The position numbers and the translations under genes are program-made. The notes beneath the pieces are model-generated. The model was not told the origin of the DNA. It saw only the letters and a list, made by a program, of their open reading frames with translations, and searched no databases. A DNA stretch of 64,000 nucleotides from Pelagibacteraceae bacterium AG-414-E02. Lineage in GTDB: Bacteria > Pseudomonadota > Alphaproteobacteria > Pelagibacterales > Pelagibacteraceae. This document shows, piece after piece, positions 7,743-15,416 of this stretch. The stretch is taken from positions 124,001 through 188,000 of the forward strand of contig QCLK01000002.1 of assembly GCA_003214615.1 (NCBI GenBank). The letters run 5' to 3'. Positions within the stretch are counted from its first letter, which is position 1. Every line of letters begins with the position of its first letter.

Positions 7743-8726
7743 TTATTTTACAATTTTTCTTGCCTGATTTAGAAAATTTTTCCACTCAATAGATCGTACA
7801 TCCCAAGAATAGTACATATTAATTACATCACTTTGTATTCTAAGTTTTTTTTGATTTTCGTCTGACCAAAAATTTTTAATGCGGTTACCAAGAGCAATGC
7901 TGTATCTTTTTTCTAAGTCATCTAAATTTTCACTAAAACCTACAAGAGTTCCAAAGGGGGCACAGGTTTCAAATAAAGCTCCCATGTTTGTTGCAACAAC
8001 CTCGCAACCAGCTGCCATTGACTCGATCGCAGCAATGCAACTTGTTTCTGGCCAAATACTCGGGTAGGCAAAAATATGCATTTTTTTTAAGAGCTCGATA
8101 ATTTTATCGTTATTTACAAAACCAAAATAATTAACATTTTTTGTATTTTTACATTCATCAAAAATGCTTTCATATTTTTTTCCTAAAATATCGTCAAATT
8201 TTTTCCCATATATTTTTGTTGATGTACAAATATTTAACTCTACATTTTCTAGATTTAATTTCTTAAATACTTTTAGGATATGTACCAACCCTCTCCAAGG
8301 AGTGGTGTGATAAATTAGATTTATTTTGTCAGTCGGCTTTTTTTGAAAATCTATTTTCTCAATAGCATTTTTAATTACTATAGATTTGCTTCCTGGTATC
8401 TTATACTGATAAACAAATTTTTCAAAATTCCAATTCGAATTAAAAACAATAAAATCAAGTTTTTCAACAAAATCTTTAGACCCTAAATTTTGAGCTTCTT
8501 TTTGGTTTACAAAATGATGCATCCACAAAACATTAATTTTGTCTTTTTCTATAAGATCATAACTTGCATTGTTAAGGATTAAATTAATGTCTTTAAAATT
8601 TTCATCTGGTAAATATTTTAATAGAAGTCTAAATTGATTTTCGCTACCGCCAAATGATTCTTTAAATGAAACCGCTCTTGTCTCGTCATCACTGGCTTTT
8701 TTTAAAATTCTAGATTTTTCGTCCAC
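7743..8726 (-). CDS. GT4-like (GT-B fold) glycosyltransferase
   Basis: A 327-residue protein. An N-terminal domain opens with the donor-side loop FGGSENQ at 25-31, typical of family 4 glycosyltransferases. The C-terminal domain has PSIWPETSCIAAIESMAAG at 222-240, with the two Glu at E227 and E235 in the EX7E arrangement used by retaining GT4 enzymes, then CEVVATNMGALFE. No signal peptide. It follows mlaC by 17 bases on the same strand, so it may be expressed from the mlaA-mlaC promoter, an unusual placement suggesting that the accessory island has grown into the end of a conserved operon. Donor and acceptor cannot be told from sequence. Confidence 0.8.
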   Translation of the reverse strand: MDEKSRILKKASDDETRAVSFKESFGGSENQFRLLLKYLPDENFKDINLILNNASYDLIEKDKINVLWMHHFVNQKEAQNLGSKDFVEKLDFIVFNSNWNFEKFVYQYKIPGSKSIVIKNAIEKIDFQKKPTDKINLIYHTTPWRGLVHILKVFKKLNLENVELNICTSTKIYGKKFDDILGKKYESIFDECKNTKNVNYFGFVNNDKIIELLKKMHIFAYPSIWPETSCIAAIESMAAGCEVVATNMGALFETCAPFGTLVGFSENLDDLEKRYSIALGNRIKNFWSDENQKKLRIQSDVINMYYSWDVRSIEWKNFLNQARKIVK

Positions 8727-8743
8727 AAGATAAGTTTTATTAT

Positions 8744-9346
8744 TTATTTATCAATAAATTTTCTCAAAGTATCAAATAATTTTGTGACATCTCCATTGTT
8801 AGATTCTATTACTGATGCAAATTCTTCTTTTTGAGTTCTTGCTAAGCTTAATCCTTCAACTATTAAATCTCTTATAAGTGGTTTATTTTGGTTTTTAGTA
8901 TAAACCCTCCAATCAATTTTTACTTCAGGCTTTTTGTCAGTGGCAAGCAATAAGCTTTTAACTATAGTATATTTTTCATTTTTAACATCTGCAGAAAGAA
9001 CTTCTATTTTTGGATCAGAATAGTCAGAAAGTCTTGAAGTAAAGCTTTTCAAAAAATATTTTTCGAATAAAGTATCGTATTCTTTTAATTGCTTTTCATT
9101 AAGTTCTTTTCTGTAGCCTCCAAGCGTGTATAAGCCTATTCCTTTTATATCAGCAACCTTTAAGGCAATTGCTGATAACTCTTTCTCTCTATTTTCTTTA
9201 CTATTAGAAGCAACCAGTATTTTTTTTGCCTCATCTACCACTTCTTGGATAAATTGTTTAGGATCACTACTATAGGCGCTAACTGAATTTTGAAATAAAA
9301 AAATAGAAAATATAAAAAAAACAAAAATGAAAAATTTTTTTTTCAT
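8744..9346 (-). CDS. mlaC: MlaC family phospholipid-binding periplasmic protein
   Basis: About 200 residues. MlaC shuttles phospholipids across the periplasm between the outer-membrane MlaA complex and the inner-membrane MlaFEDB transporter to keep outer-membrane lipid asymmetry. The ATG at 9346 gives a clean signal peptide (basic MKKK, a Phe/Ile-rich core, then SVSAYS as a signal peptidase I site near residue 25); an upstream in-frame ATG at 9391 would spoil it. The mature part shows the family's helical N-terminus and the late segment IDWRVYTKNQNKPLIRDLIV with GLSLARTQKEEF. It lies 23 bases after mlaA. mlaFEDB are not in this window. Confidence 0.85.
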   Translation of the reverse strand: MKKKFFIFVFFIFSIFLFQNSVSAYSSDPKQFIQEVVDEAKKILVASNSKENREKELSAIALKVADIKGIGLYTLGGYRKELNEKQLKEYDTLFEKYFLKSFTSRLSDYSDPKIEVLSADVKNEKYTIVKSLLLATDKKPEVKIDWRVYTKNQNKPLIRDLIVEGLSLARTQKEEFASVIESNNGDVTKLFDTLRKFIDK

Positions 9347-9369
9347 AATATTAATATTTTTTTCGATTA

Positions 9370-10176
9370 TTAGTTTTCTATTTCTTCCCAATCACTATCG
9401 TCTTGAGTATCGACTTTAGATTCGGTATTTAATATTTTTTTGCTTCTATTTTGTAAATATAAACTTTTCAATGAAGCGTAAAAATCAATAGAATTTTTTT
9501 CTAAACTATCAAACGATTCAATATTTTTAGCTCTAAAATCTACAGCACTTGTTGTTCTATAATAATAATAATTATGTTCTGAATAAGTTGAATTACCAAT
9601 TACTCCATTATCTATTTCAGTGTTGTGAGTAATTTGAAATACGGGGTCTAAAAATACATTACCAACTTTACCAATTGCATCTCTTGCAGTTGTGGGCCCA
9701 AGAATTGGTAGAACAAAGTAGCAGCCAGGGTCAGCACCCCAAACACCCAATGTTTGACCGAAATCTTCTTTGCCTTTTTCTTTAAGGCCAAGAGCTGAAG
9801 CTGGGTCAAAAATTCCTAAAATTCCAACCGTAGTATTAATTGCAAATCTTCCAGCGGTATTACCAGCTGCACTAAAATCTCCCTGTAGCAAGTTGTTTGA
9901 CAGAGTTAATAGAGAACGCAAATTATCCATAGCATTACCAGTTCCTCTTCTTATTGGTACAGGAAGGGCTCTATATCCTTTTGCGACTGGTTTGAATACA
10001 GCCTTATCTAAACCATGGTTAAATGTGAACATAGCTCTGCTAAAGCCCTCAAAACATTCATCAGCAGTTATTTTAGTAGGACTCTTTAAATCTTCGCTTC
10101 CTGTTGAACCTGCATTTGCAGTATTTGCCTGAAAAAACATTGCAAATATTGCTATGTATAAAATTTTTCGTATCAT
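9370..10176 (-). CDS. mlaA: MlaA/VacJ family outer-membrane lipid asymmetry protein
   Basis: About 268 residues. The first ATG (10191) has no ribosome site, whereas GAGG at 10183-10186 lies 6 bases before the ATG at 10176, so the start is placed there. Family signatures are FSRAMFTFNHGLDKAVFKPVAKGY, VPIRRGTGNAMDNLRSLLTL (read here as two neighbouring blocks), GRFAINTTVGILGIFDPAS, and EDFGQTLGVWGADPGCYFVLPILGPTTARDA, all characteristic of VacJ. E. coli MlaA is a lipoprotein, but here the signal peptide ends in NTANAGS with no cysteine, so signal peptidase I processing is expected. It is the first gene of mlaA-mlaC-GT4 and is divergent from the amidase gene. It removes misplaced phospholipid from the outer leaflet. 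Confidence 0.93.
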   Translation of the reverse strand: MIRKILYIAIFAMFFQANTANAGSTGSEDLKSPTKITADECFEGFSRAMFTFNHGLDKAVFKPVAKGYRALPVPIRRGTGNAMDNLRSLLTLSNNLLQGDFSAAGNTAGRFAINTTVGILGIFDPASALGLKEKGKEDFGQTLGVWGADPGCYFVLPILGPTTARDAIGKVGNVFLDPVFQITHNTEIDNGVIGNSTYSEHNYYYYRTTSAVDFRAKNIESFDSLEKNSIDFYASLKSLYLQNRSKKILNTESKVDTQDDSDWEEIEN

Positions 10177-10283
10177 TATATTCCTCAACATTTATGCTAT
10201 ATATATTATTTGTTAACAATAACTAGCTTTAATTGTATCAACAACAGGTTGTATTTATAAAATTTTGATGACAGTTTAACAAC

Positions 10284-11006
10284 ATGAAAATTAAGAAATA
10301 TTTTTCACCAAACTTTGATAGAAAAAAAAGGTCAATATATTCAATAAAAATAATAGTATTACACTATACAGGAATGCAATCTGAACGAGAATCTATAGTT
10401 AGGCTATGTAATTCAAGGTCTAAAGTAAGCAGTCATTTTGTAATTAGCAGAAATGGTAAAATTTATAGATTAGTTAAAGATAATTATATTGCTTGGCATG
10501 CTGGAAAATCCTGTTGGGGAAATTTTAAAAATTTAAATAAAAATTCTATTGGTATCGAACTTGTAAATAAAGGTCATCGATTTGGTTATACGAATTTTGG
10601 CAAAAAACAATTATTAAGTTTAATAAAAATTTGCAACAGCCTTTCAAAAAAATATAAAATTAAAAGCAGAAATATCATTGGCCATTCTGATATTGCTCCA
10701 TTAAGAAAAAAAGATCCTGGAGAAAAATTTCCATGGAAAGAGTTGGCAAGTAAAAAAATTGGAATTTGGCACAGCTGCAATTCTGGAGTATTAAAAAAAC
10801 TTAGAAAAGATAGAGATTTAAAGAAAAAAGAAAGAGAAAAATTTAGAAAAAATTTAATTAAAATTGGATACTGTTTTTCATCGAAAAAAAAATACTTCAC
10901 TAAAATTTTAAAAGCCTTTCAAATGCATTATAGGAAAGAGCTAGTTAATGGTATTTTAGATAAAGAGTGTTTGGTTATTGCTCAAAACCTATCAAAAAAG
11001 CTATAA
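10284..11006 (+). CDS. N-acetylmuramoyl-L-alanine amidase, AmpD/AmiD type
   Basis: A 240-residue amidase-2 protein that cuts the bond between muramic acid and L-alanine, typically in murein recycling. Zinc ligands are visible: H27 in VLHYTG, H134 in IIGHSDIAP and D144 in KKDPGEKFPW. IGIELVNKGH at 89-98 is the central family strand. A small C-terminal helical part (about 185-235) resembles a peptidoglycan-binding domain, as in AmiD-like members, rather than short AmpD. No clear signal peptide, so it may be cytoplasmic. It is divergent from mlaA across 107 bases and is followed by the RNase P RNA promoter. Confidence 0.88.
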   Translation: MKIKKYFSPNFDRKKRSIYSIKIIVLHYTGMQSERESIVRLCNSRSKVSSHFVISRNGKIYRLVKDNYIAWHAGKSCWGNFKNLNKNSIGIELVNKGHRFGYTNFGKKQLLSLIKICNSLSKKYKIKSRNIIGHSDIAPLRKKDPGEKFPWKELASKKIGIWHSCNSGVLKKLRKDRDLKKKEREKFRKNLIKIGYCFSSKKKYFTKILKAFQMHYRKELVNGILDKECLVIAQNLSKKL

Positions 11007-11013
11007 AAACTTC

Positions 11014-11042
11014 TTGATTTTAGGGCTTTTTTTGCTTAATAA
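11014..11042 (+). promoter_or_regulatory. Sigma-70 promoter of rnpB
   Basis: TTGATT at 11014-11019 and TAATAA at 11037-11042 are spaced by 17 bases. Transcription would begin about 7-8 bases downstream at 11049-11050, exactly where the P1 helix of the RNase P RNA starts. This agreement is the main support. Confidence 0.7.
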
Positions 11043-11049
11043 GCCTATT

Positions 11050-11414
11050 GCCAGACAATTGATTAGTCGCTTTTGTTGATTGTTCGACAAAAGAGGAAAG
11101 TCCGGGCTCTATAGGAACGCGGTGCCAGATAACTTCTGGCGAGGGAAACCTCAGGGATAGTGCCACAGAAAATAGACCGCCTTATCGAGGCAAGGGTGAA
11201 AAGGTGCGGTAAGAGCGCACCGGTTTTTTGGTAACAAAAAACGCATGGAAAACCCCACCGGGAGCAAGACCAAATAGAGATGGCAAGGCTCAAAATATAG
11301 CCGAAAACAGTTCTTAGTTAGCCATCTGGGTTGGTCGCAAGAGGTTAAGTGTGAGTTTGACCCCAGATAAATGACTAATTTAAATGACAGAACCCGGCTT
11401 ATAGATTGTCTGGC
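11050..11414 (+). ncRNA. rnpB: RNase P RNA component, bacterial type A
   Basis: About 365 bases. The ends pair perfectly as helix P1: GCCAGACAAT at 11050-11059 with ATTGTCTGGC at 11405-11414. The conserved core is clear: GAGGAAAGTCCGGGCTC from 11093 (P4 5' strand and CR-I) matches the distal CAGAACCCGGCTTA ending at 11401 (P4 3' strand). The internal GGTGCGGTAAGAGCGCACCG and the CCACCGGGAGCAAGACCAAATAG segments near 11250-11278 are the P13/P14 and L15 regions, L15 being the loop that pairs with the tRNA CCA tail. It removes tRNA 5' leaders. Two minus-strand open frames over this locus are chance. Confidence 0.96.
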
Positions 11415-11560
11415 TAATTTAAAACAAATCATTTAGTTGATAATTATTGAATGTTCTTGGTTTGACTCCAGAATGATTCCAAAATGTACCAAAAAATCAA
11501 CTTTTAGGACCTCATTCAAAATTAAAGAAAATTACCGAAAAAAGGGTAAAAATTAAAGTA

Positions 11561-11589
11561 TTGACGTATAGGTTGAAAACCCATATTAT
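11561..11589 (+). promoter_or_regulatory. Sigma-70 promoter of the mraZ-ftsZ-dcw cluster
   Basis: TTGACG at 11561-11566 and TATTAT at 11584-11589 are separated by exactly 17 bases, near-consensus for the housekeeping sigma factor. The predicted start is about 11596, giving a short leader of about 90 bases before mraZ. It is the only strong promoter I can see for the roughly 18 kb of tightly packed division and murein genes downstream. The -10 element is overlapped by the MraZ-type repeats. Confidence 0.75.
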
Positions 11590-11603
11590 CCCATGTATTC
11601 CCA
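11579..11603 (-). promoter_or_regulatory. MraZ box: three TGGGN direct repeats with 10-base period
   Basis: On the plus strand ACCCA (11579-11583), TCCCA (11589-11593) and TCCCA (11599-11603) are each separated by 5 bases; on the minus strand they read TGGGA, TGGGA, TGGGT. This is the TGGGN-N5 arrangement known for MraZ operators upstream of mraZ. The array covers the -10 box and predicted start of the dcw promoter, so bound MraZ would block transcription of its own gene and of ftsZ. Function is inferred from the family. Confidence 0.7.
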
Positions 11604-11615
11604 AGGGAGGGGGAT

Positions 11616-11747
11616 ATGGTGCCTAAAAAGCCAAATCATAGATTAAATCGTGATTTCTTTGAGGGTGCTGCTGACTTAAAAAAACATGTTTTTATCGACT
11701 TACGAAAACAAATTAGACAAAAAAATGAGGGTGTCAGTGCCAGCTAG
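11616..11747 (+). CDS. Candidate 43-residue leader ORF overlapping the start of mraZ
   Basis: An open frame starting with ATG at 11616, preceded by GGGAGG at 11605-11610 with 5 bases spacing, and running out of frame into mraZ to a TAG at 11745-11747. The product begins MVPKKPNHRLNRDFFEGAAD. It sits at the very 5' end of the dcw transcript predicted from the promoter. mraZ itself lacks a well-placed ribosome site (the nearest GAGGG is about 20 bases upstream), so ribosomes probably enter here. The mraZ ATG follows a run of seven A at 11678-11684; loss of one base would fuse the two frames. It may be a coupling leader, a frameshift-extended MraZ N-terminus, or a homopolymer sequencing error. 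Confidence 0.45.
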   Translation: MVPKKPNHRLNRDFFEGAADLKKHVFIDLRKQIRQKNEGVSAS

Positions 11748-12150
11748 CTTTAGATCTTATTTAGCAAGTATGGGTTATAACGGGGTAATTTGCTATCCTT
11801 CATTCAACAATCCTTCGATCGAAGGATGTTCGCAAAACAGAATAGAAAAATTATCAGATTCAATTGATTCACTAAACCCATTTGAAGAAAAAAGAGATGT
11901 TTTTGCAACTTCTGTCTTAGCAGAAAGTGTCAACCTTCAGTTTGATGGTGAAGGAAGGATATCTCTCCCAACTAAACTGTTAAGTCACGCAAAAATTAAA
12001 CAATCTATGCTTTTCGTTGGCCAAGGAAAAACTTTCCAAATTTGGGAGCCAAAGCTTTTCGAAAAATTCAAATTACAAGCTAGAAAAAAAGCTAATTTGA
12101 ATAGGGCAAGTTTAAAATGGGAAACACAATTTAAAAAGGAGGTTAAATGA
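11686..12150 (+). CDS. mraZ: Transcriptional regulator MraZ
   Basis: A 154-residue protein with two SpoVT/AbrB-like halves: LDKKMRVSVPASFRS at about 10-24 and FDGEGRISLPTKLL at about 84-98, the duplicated DxxGR(V/I)(S)(L/V)P signature of MraZ. The family forms ring-shaped oligomers that bind TGGGN repeats and repress the division and cell-wall cluster, and such repeats are present at 11579-11603. The N-terminus MFLSTYENKLD matches the usual MraZ beginning, which supports the ATG at 11686, although its own ribosome site is poor and a leader frame overlaps it. The stop overlaps the ftsZ ATG by four bases. Confidence 0.92.
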   Translation: MFLSTYENKLDKKMRVSVPASFRSYLASMGYNGVICYPSFNNPSIEGCSQNRIEKLSDSIDSLNPFEEKRDVFATSVLAESVNLQFDGEGRISLPTKLLSHAKIKQSMLFVGQGKTFQIWEPKLFEKFKLQARKKANLNRASLKWETQFKKEVK

Positions 12151-13643
12151 CAATTAATGTAAATGTAGCAGAATTAAGAGAATTAAAACCACGAATTTTA
12201 GTACTTGGTATTGGCGGGGCTGGCGGAAATGCAATAAATGGAATGATTGATGCTGGATTACAAGGCGTAGAATTTGTTGCGGTGAATACAGATGCCCAAG
12301 ATTTAAAAAATAATAAAGCGCATGCAAAAATTCAATTAGGTTCAAGTTTAACAAAAGGTTTAGGAGCGGGTGCTAAAACTGACATAGGACAAGCTTCTGC
12401 TGATGAGTCTTTAAATGAGATAATTAATTTTATACAAGGTAGCAACATGGTTTTCATAACTGCTGGAATGGGTGGCGGAACTGGAACTGGAGCATCACAT
12501 GTTATTGCAAGAGCTGCTAAAGAACTTAATATACTCACAGTAGGAGTGGTGACACTACCTTTCTTGTATGAGGGTCCAAGTCGAATGAGAAGAGCTTTGC
12601 ATGGATTAGAAGAATTAAAAAAACATGTTGATACAAATATAGTTATTCCAAACCAAAATTTATTTAAGGTGGCAAGTGAAAAAACTACCTTCGAAGAATC
12701 TTTTGAACTTTCTAATAGAGTTTTAAAACACGGAGTTCAAAGTATTACTGACTTAATGGTAAGACCTGGATTAATTAATTTAGATTTTGCTGATGTCGAG
12801 ACAGTAATGAGCGGAATGGGTAAGGCCATGATGGGAACTGGTGAAGCAGAAGGTGAAAAAAGAGCTCTGGATGCAGCTGAAGCAGCCTTAAAAAATCCTT
12901 TAATAGATGAATATTCTTTAAAGGGAGCAAGAGGACTTTTAATAAATATTACTGGAGGAAAGGATCTAACACTTTTTGAAGTAGATGAAGCGGTAAATAA
13001 AGTTAGAGCAGAGGTAGATCCCGAAGCAGAATTAATTATTGGCGCAATAACAGATACGGATATGCAAGGCAAGATGAGAGTATCTATAGTTGCCACAGCC
13101 CTAGATAATCAAGGTCCACAAGTAAAACCTATTGTCAGTATGGTTCATAGAATTCAAAACAGAAATACAGGTTACAAAGAAAATGTAATGAAAACTTTAG
13201 AAACTAATCAATCTGTTTTAAATGCAACTGAAGGAGCTACTGCTTTGGACATGAATGCAGCTATAGAACAGACAAAAGTTGTAGAAAATCAGAATCAAAA
13301 CAATGATTTACCTATTGAAAATATTTCTATGGAAAATGCTAATTATCTTCAAAATATGGAAGAAAACGCCAATAATTTCAACGATGAATCTATTAATCAA
13401 GAAAGTAAAGAACCAACTTTTGAAGTAGATAGTATTGAATTGGTAACTCCAGAACTATTTTCTCAAGATGAAGAAAACAGATCAATAGAAAATGAAAATA
13501 ATGAAATGAAAATGTTTGATGAATCAACTTCGAGCGAAGATTCTAAATCAATTGAAAATGAAAAAGCTCAAGAAATGTTTAGTGAAACAGACTTAGACGA
13601 AGATTTTGAAATACCAGCTTTTTTACGAAAACAAAAAAACTAA
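12147..13643 (+). CDS. ftsZ: Cell division protein FtsZ
   Basis: A 498-residue tubulin-like GTPase that polymerises at midcell to form the division ring. Visible hallmarks are GIGGAGGNAINGM at 21-33, the tubulin signature GGGTGTG at 109-115, and the synergy loop near DFADVETVMSGMGKAMMG. After the globular domain (ending near 320) comes an Asn/Glu/Ser-rich flexible linker of about 160 residues, then the conserved tail IPAFLRKQ at 489-496 that binds FtsA and partners. AAGGAGG at 12136-12142 gives a strong ribosome site, and the ATG overlaps the mraZ stop. In most Proteobacteria ftsZ follows ftsA; here it sits between mraZ and rsmH, 15 kb away. Confidence 0.98.
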   Translation: MTINVNVAELRELKPRILVLGIGGAGGNAINGMIDAGLQGVEFVAVNTDAQDLKNNKAHAKIQLGSSLTKGLGAGAKTDIGQASADESLNEIINFIQGSNMVFITAGMGGGTGTGASHVIARAAKELNILTVGVVTLPFLYEGPSRMRRALHGLEELKKHVDTNIVIPNQNLFKVASEKTTFEESFELSNRVLKHGVQSITDLMVRPGLINLDFADVETVMSGMGKAMMGTGEAEGEKRALDAAEAALKNPLIDEYSLKGARGLLINITGGKDLTLFEVDEAVNKVRAEVDPEAELIIGAITDTDMQGKMRVSIVATALDNQGPQVKPIVSMVHRIQNRNTGYKENVMKTLETNQSVLNATEGATALDMNAAIEQTKVVENQNQNNDLPIENISMENANYLQNMEENANNFNDESINQESKEPTFEVDSIELVTPELFSQDEENRSIENENNEMKMFDESTSSEDSKSIENEKAQEMFSETDLDEDFEIPAFLRKQKN

Positions 13644-13665
13644 ATGGAAGAAAGTAGAAAATTTT

Positions 13666-14679
13666 ATGAATGCCACCATGTCATCGGAACAAACAAAACA
13701 TTTTCCGGTGATGCTAAATCAAATATTAAGCATTATATCCCCTCAACATGGTGGCGTGTTTATTGACTGCACATTTGGCGGTGGCGGGTACTCTAAAGCA
13801 ATTTTAAAATATCCCAATACAATGGTTTTTGGTATTGACAGAGACAATTTAGCAAGAGAACAAGCCGACCAATTAACAAAACAATTTCCCAAAAGATTTA
13901 GTTTTTTGCATGACAAATTTAGTAATTTAAACAAACTTATAAAATTTAATTTAAAACCCAAAGCGATAATATTTGATTTAGGAATTTCTTCACTGCAGTT
14001 AACAGATAATCAAAGAGGTTTTTCATTTAAATCTAAAGACTCACTCAACATGCAAATGGGCTTTAATAAATATTCTGCTTATGATGTTGTAAATTCTTTA
14101 GATAAAAAAATTTTAGAAAACATAATTAAAATTTTGGGCGATGAAAAAGATGGTAAGTTAATAGCAAAGAAAATCGTTAGTTGTAGAAAGAAAAATCCAA
14201 TCAAAACTTCTCAAGAATTAAGCTACATTATTAAAGGTGCAAAAAAAAATTATGGCAATTATAAAAAAAATCCTGCAACTAAGACTTTTCAAGCCATAAG
14301 AATATTTGTTAACCAAGAACTAACAGAATTAATTTTAGGCCTGATCGAAGCTACCAAACTTCTTTCTAACGGTGGCATTTTAATTGTAGTAAGCTTTCAC
14401 TCGCTAGAAGACAAAATAGTTAAATATTTTTTTAATATATATTCAAATATAATAAAAAACCCTTCAAGATATTTACCAGTAGGTAAAAATAAAGCCGGCT
14501 TATTTGAATTGATTAGCAAAAAACCATTAGTACCAGACGAAAAAGAAATTTCTAATAATATACGTTCTAGATCTGCCAAACTTAGATACGCAGTTAGAAA
14601 TAATAACTCTTTTTTTTACTTAGATGAATTTAAAAAAAAATTTGAAAAATATTTAAATATTGAAAGAGGTAAAATATGA
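13666..14679 (+). CDS. rsmH: 16S rRNA (cytosine1402-N4)-methyltransferase RsmH
   Basis: About 337 residues. RsmH (MraW) methylates N4 of C1402 in 16S rRNA and is a standard member of the dcw cluster. The SAM-binding start is HFPVMLNQ followed by GGVFIDCTFGGGGYSKAIL and VFGIDRDN; further family blocks are IIFDLGISSLQLTD, RGFSFKSKDSLNMQM and ILIVVSFHSLEDKIVKYFF. The frame is open back to 13606 inside ftsZ, but homologues start just before HFPVML, so the ATG at 13666 (22 bases after the ftsZ stop) is chosen; 13678 is also possible. It overlaps the ftsL-like gene by four bases. Confidence 0.95.
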   Translation: MNATMSSEQTKHFPVMLNQILSIISPQHGGVFIDCTFGGGGYSKAILKYPNTMVFGIDRDNLAREQADQLTKQFPKRFSFLHDKFSNLNKLIKFNLKPKAIIFDLGISSLQLTDNQRGFSFKSKDSLNMQMGFNKYSAYDVVNSLDKKILENIIKILGDEKDGKLIAKKIVSCRKKNPIKTSQELSYIIKGAKKNYGNYKKNPATKTFQAIRIFVNQELTELILGLIEATKLLSNGGILIVVSFHSLEDKIVKYFFNIYSNIIKNPSRYLPVGKNKAGLFELISKKPLVPDEKEISNNIRSRSAKLRYAVRNNNSFFYLDEFKKKFEKYLNIERGKI

Positions 14680-15410
14680 GTATAGATCCTGGAAGATGGA
14701 TAAAAACTCTTCCAAATAATAAAAAAGAGTTTAATAGTGAAAATTTTAATTTGGACAACAGTAAGTGGATAGACACTCTTCCAAAGAAAAATAAAAATAT
14801 TTCCTTAAAAAGTTATTTTATAACAGCAATTTTCTTTATTATTGGCTTAGCTGCAGTTTCAGTAATTAAGGATCAAACCAGAAATCTGCAAAAAGAAATT
14901 AATAATTTAGAGGCGTCAATTAATGCAATTAATCAAGATCTATATAGGGCCACTTTAGACCATGATGTAATTACTTCACCAAAAAATTTATTAATTCTAG
15001 CAGAGAAACATTTAGAAACAGATTTAATTTCGTATAAAAAATCTCAAATTCAAAACTTAAACGGAAAAAATGAAGTTTTTTATTTAAACAAAACGTCAAA
15101 AGAAAAAAATGGAAAAAATATTAAAGAAATATCAAAAGAGGTAAAATATAAAATAAAACAAAATGTTGAAGCAAAAATTAAAGAGAAAAAAGTTGAGTTA
15201 AAAAAACTTAAGGAAATGTATTCCAAACCAGAAGAATTGCCAGTTGCATTAAAAGCAAAAGTTGAAAAAAAAATTAAACAAACAGAGGAAGGTTTACAGC
15301 AACTATATTCTGATCCTGAAGGTGTAATTCGTTCAGGAAGAGTTCAAAAATGGGCAGCCATTCAGGTAGTAAAAGCGTTTTTTGGAATGCCTATCATACC
15401 GGGAAAATGA
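14676..15410 (+). CDS. FtsL-like bitopic cell division protein with extended ends
   Basis: A 244-residue protein in the ftsL position between rsmH and ftsI. It has one membrane segment at about 46-64, followed by a coiled coil (DQTRNLQKEINNLEASINAI) and an FtsL-like stretch ITSPKNLLILAEKHL, consistent with the septal FtsB-FtsL-FtsQ complex. It is far longer than typical FtsL (about 90-120 residues): the cytoplasmic N-terminus has two copies of a short motif, GRWIKTLP at 6-13 and SKWIDTLP at 29-36, and a charged coiled-coil C-terminal half is added. It overlaps rsmH by four bases. The FtsL role is inferred from position and topology, not from strong sequence identity. Confidence 0.7.
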   Translation: MSIDPGRWIKTLPNNKKEFNSENFNLDNSKWIDTLPKKNKNISLKSYFITAIFFIIGLAAVSVIKDQTRNLQKEINNLEASINAINQDLYRATLDHDVITSPKNLLILAEKHLETDLISYKKSQIQNLNGKNEVFYLNKTSKEKNGKNIKEISKEVKYKIKQNVEAKIKEKKVELKKLKEMYSKPEELPVALKAKVEKKIKQTEEGLQQLYSDPEGVIRSGRVQKWAAIQVVKAFFGMPIIPGK

Positions 15411-15416
15411 CTTTAA

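Noticed and set aside
11063-11432. Two minus-strand open frames over the rnpB locus
   Set aside because: They lie on the antisense strand of a clear RNase P RNA and resemble no protein.
11454-11491. tRNA 3'-half-like stretch (a T-arm-like hairpin ending in ACCA) between rnpB and mraZ
   Set aside because: The stem needs a bulge, the loop lacks the normal T-T-C-R-A, and no matching acceptor or anticodon arm is found upstream.
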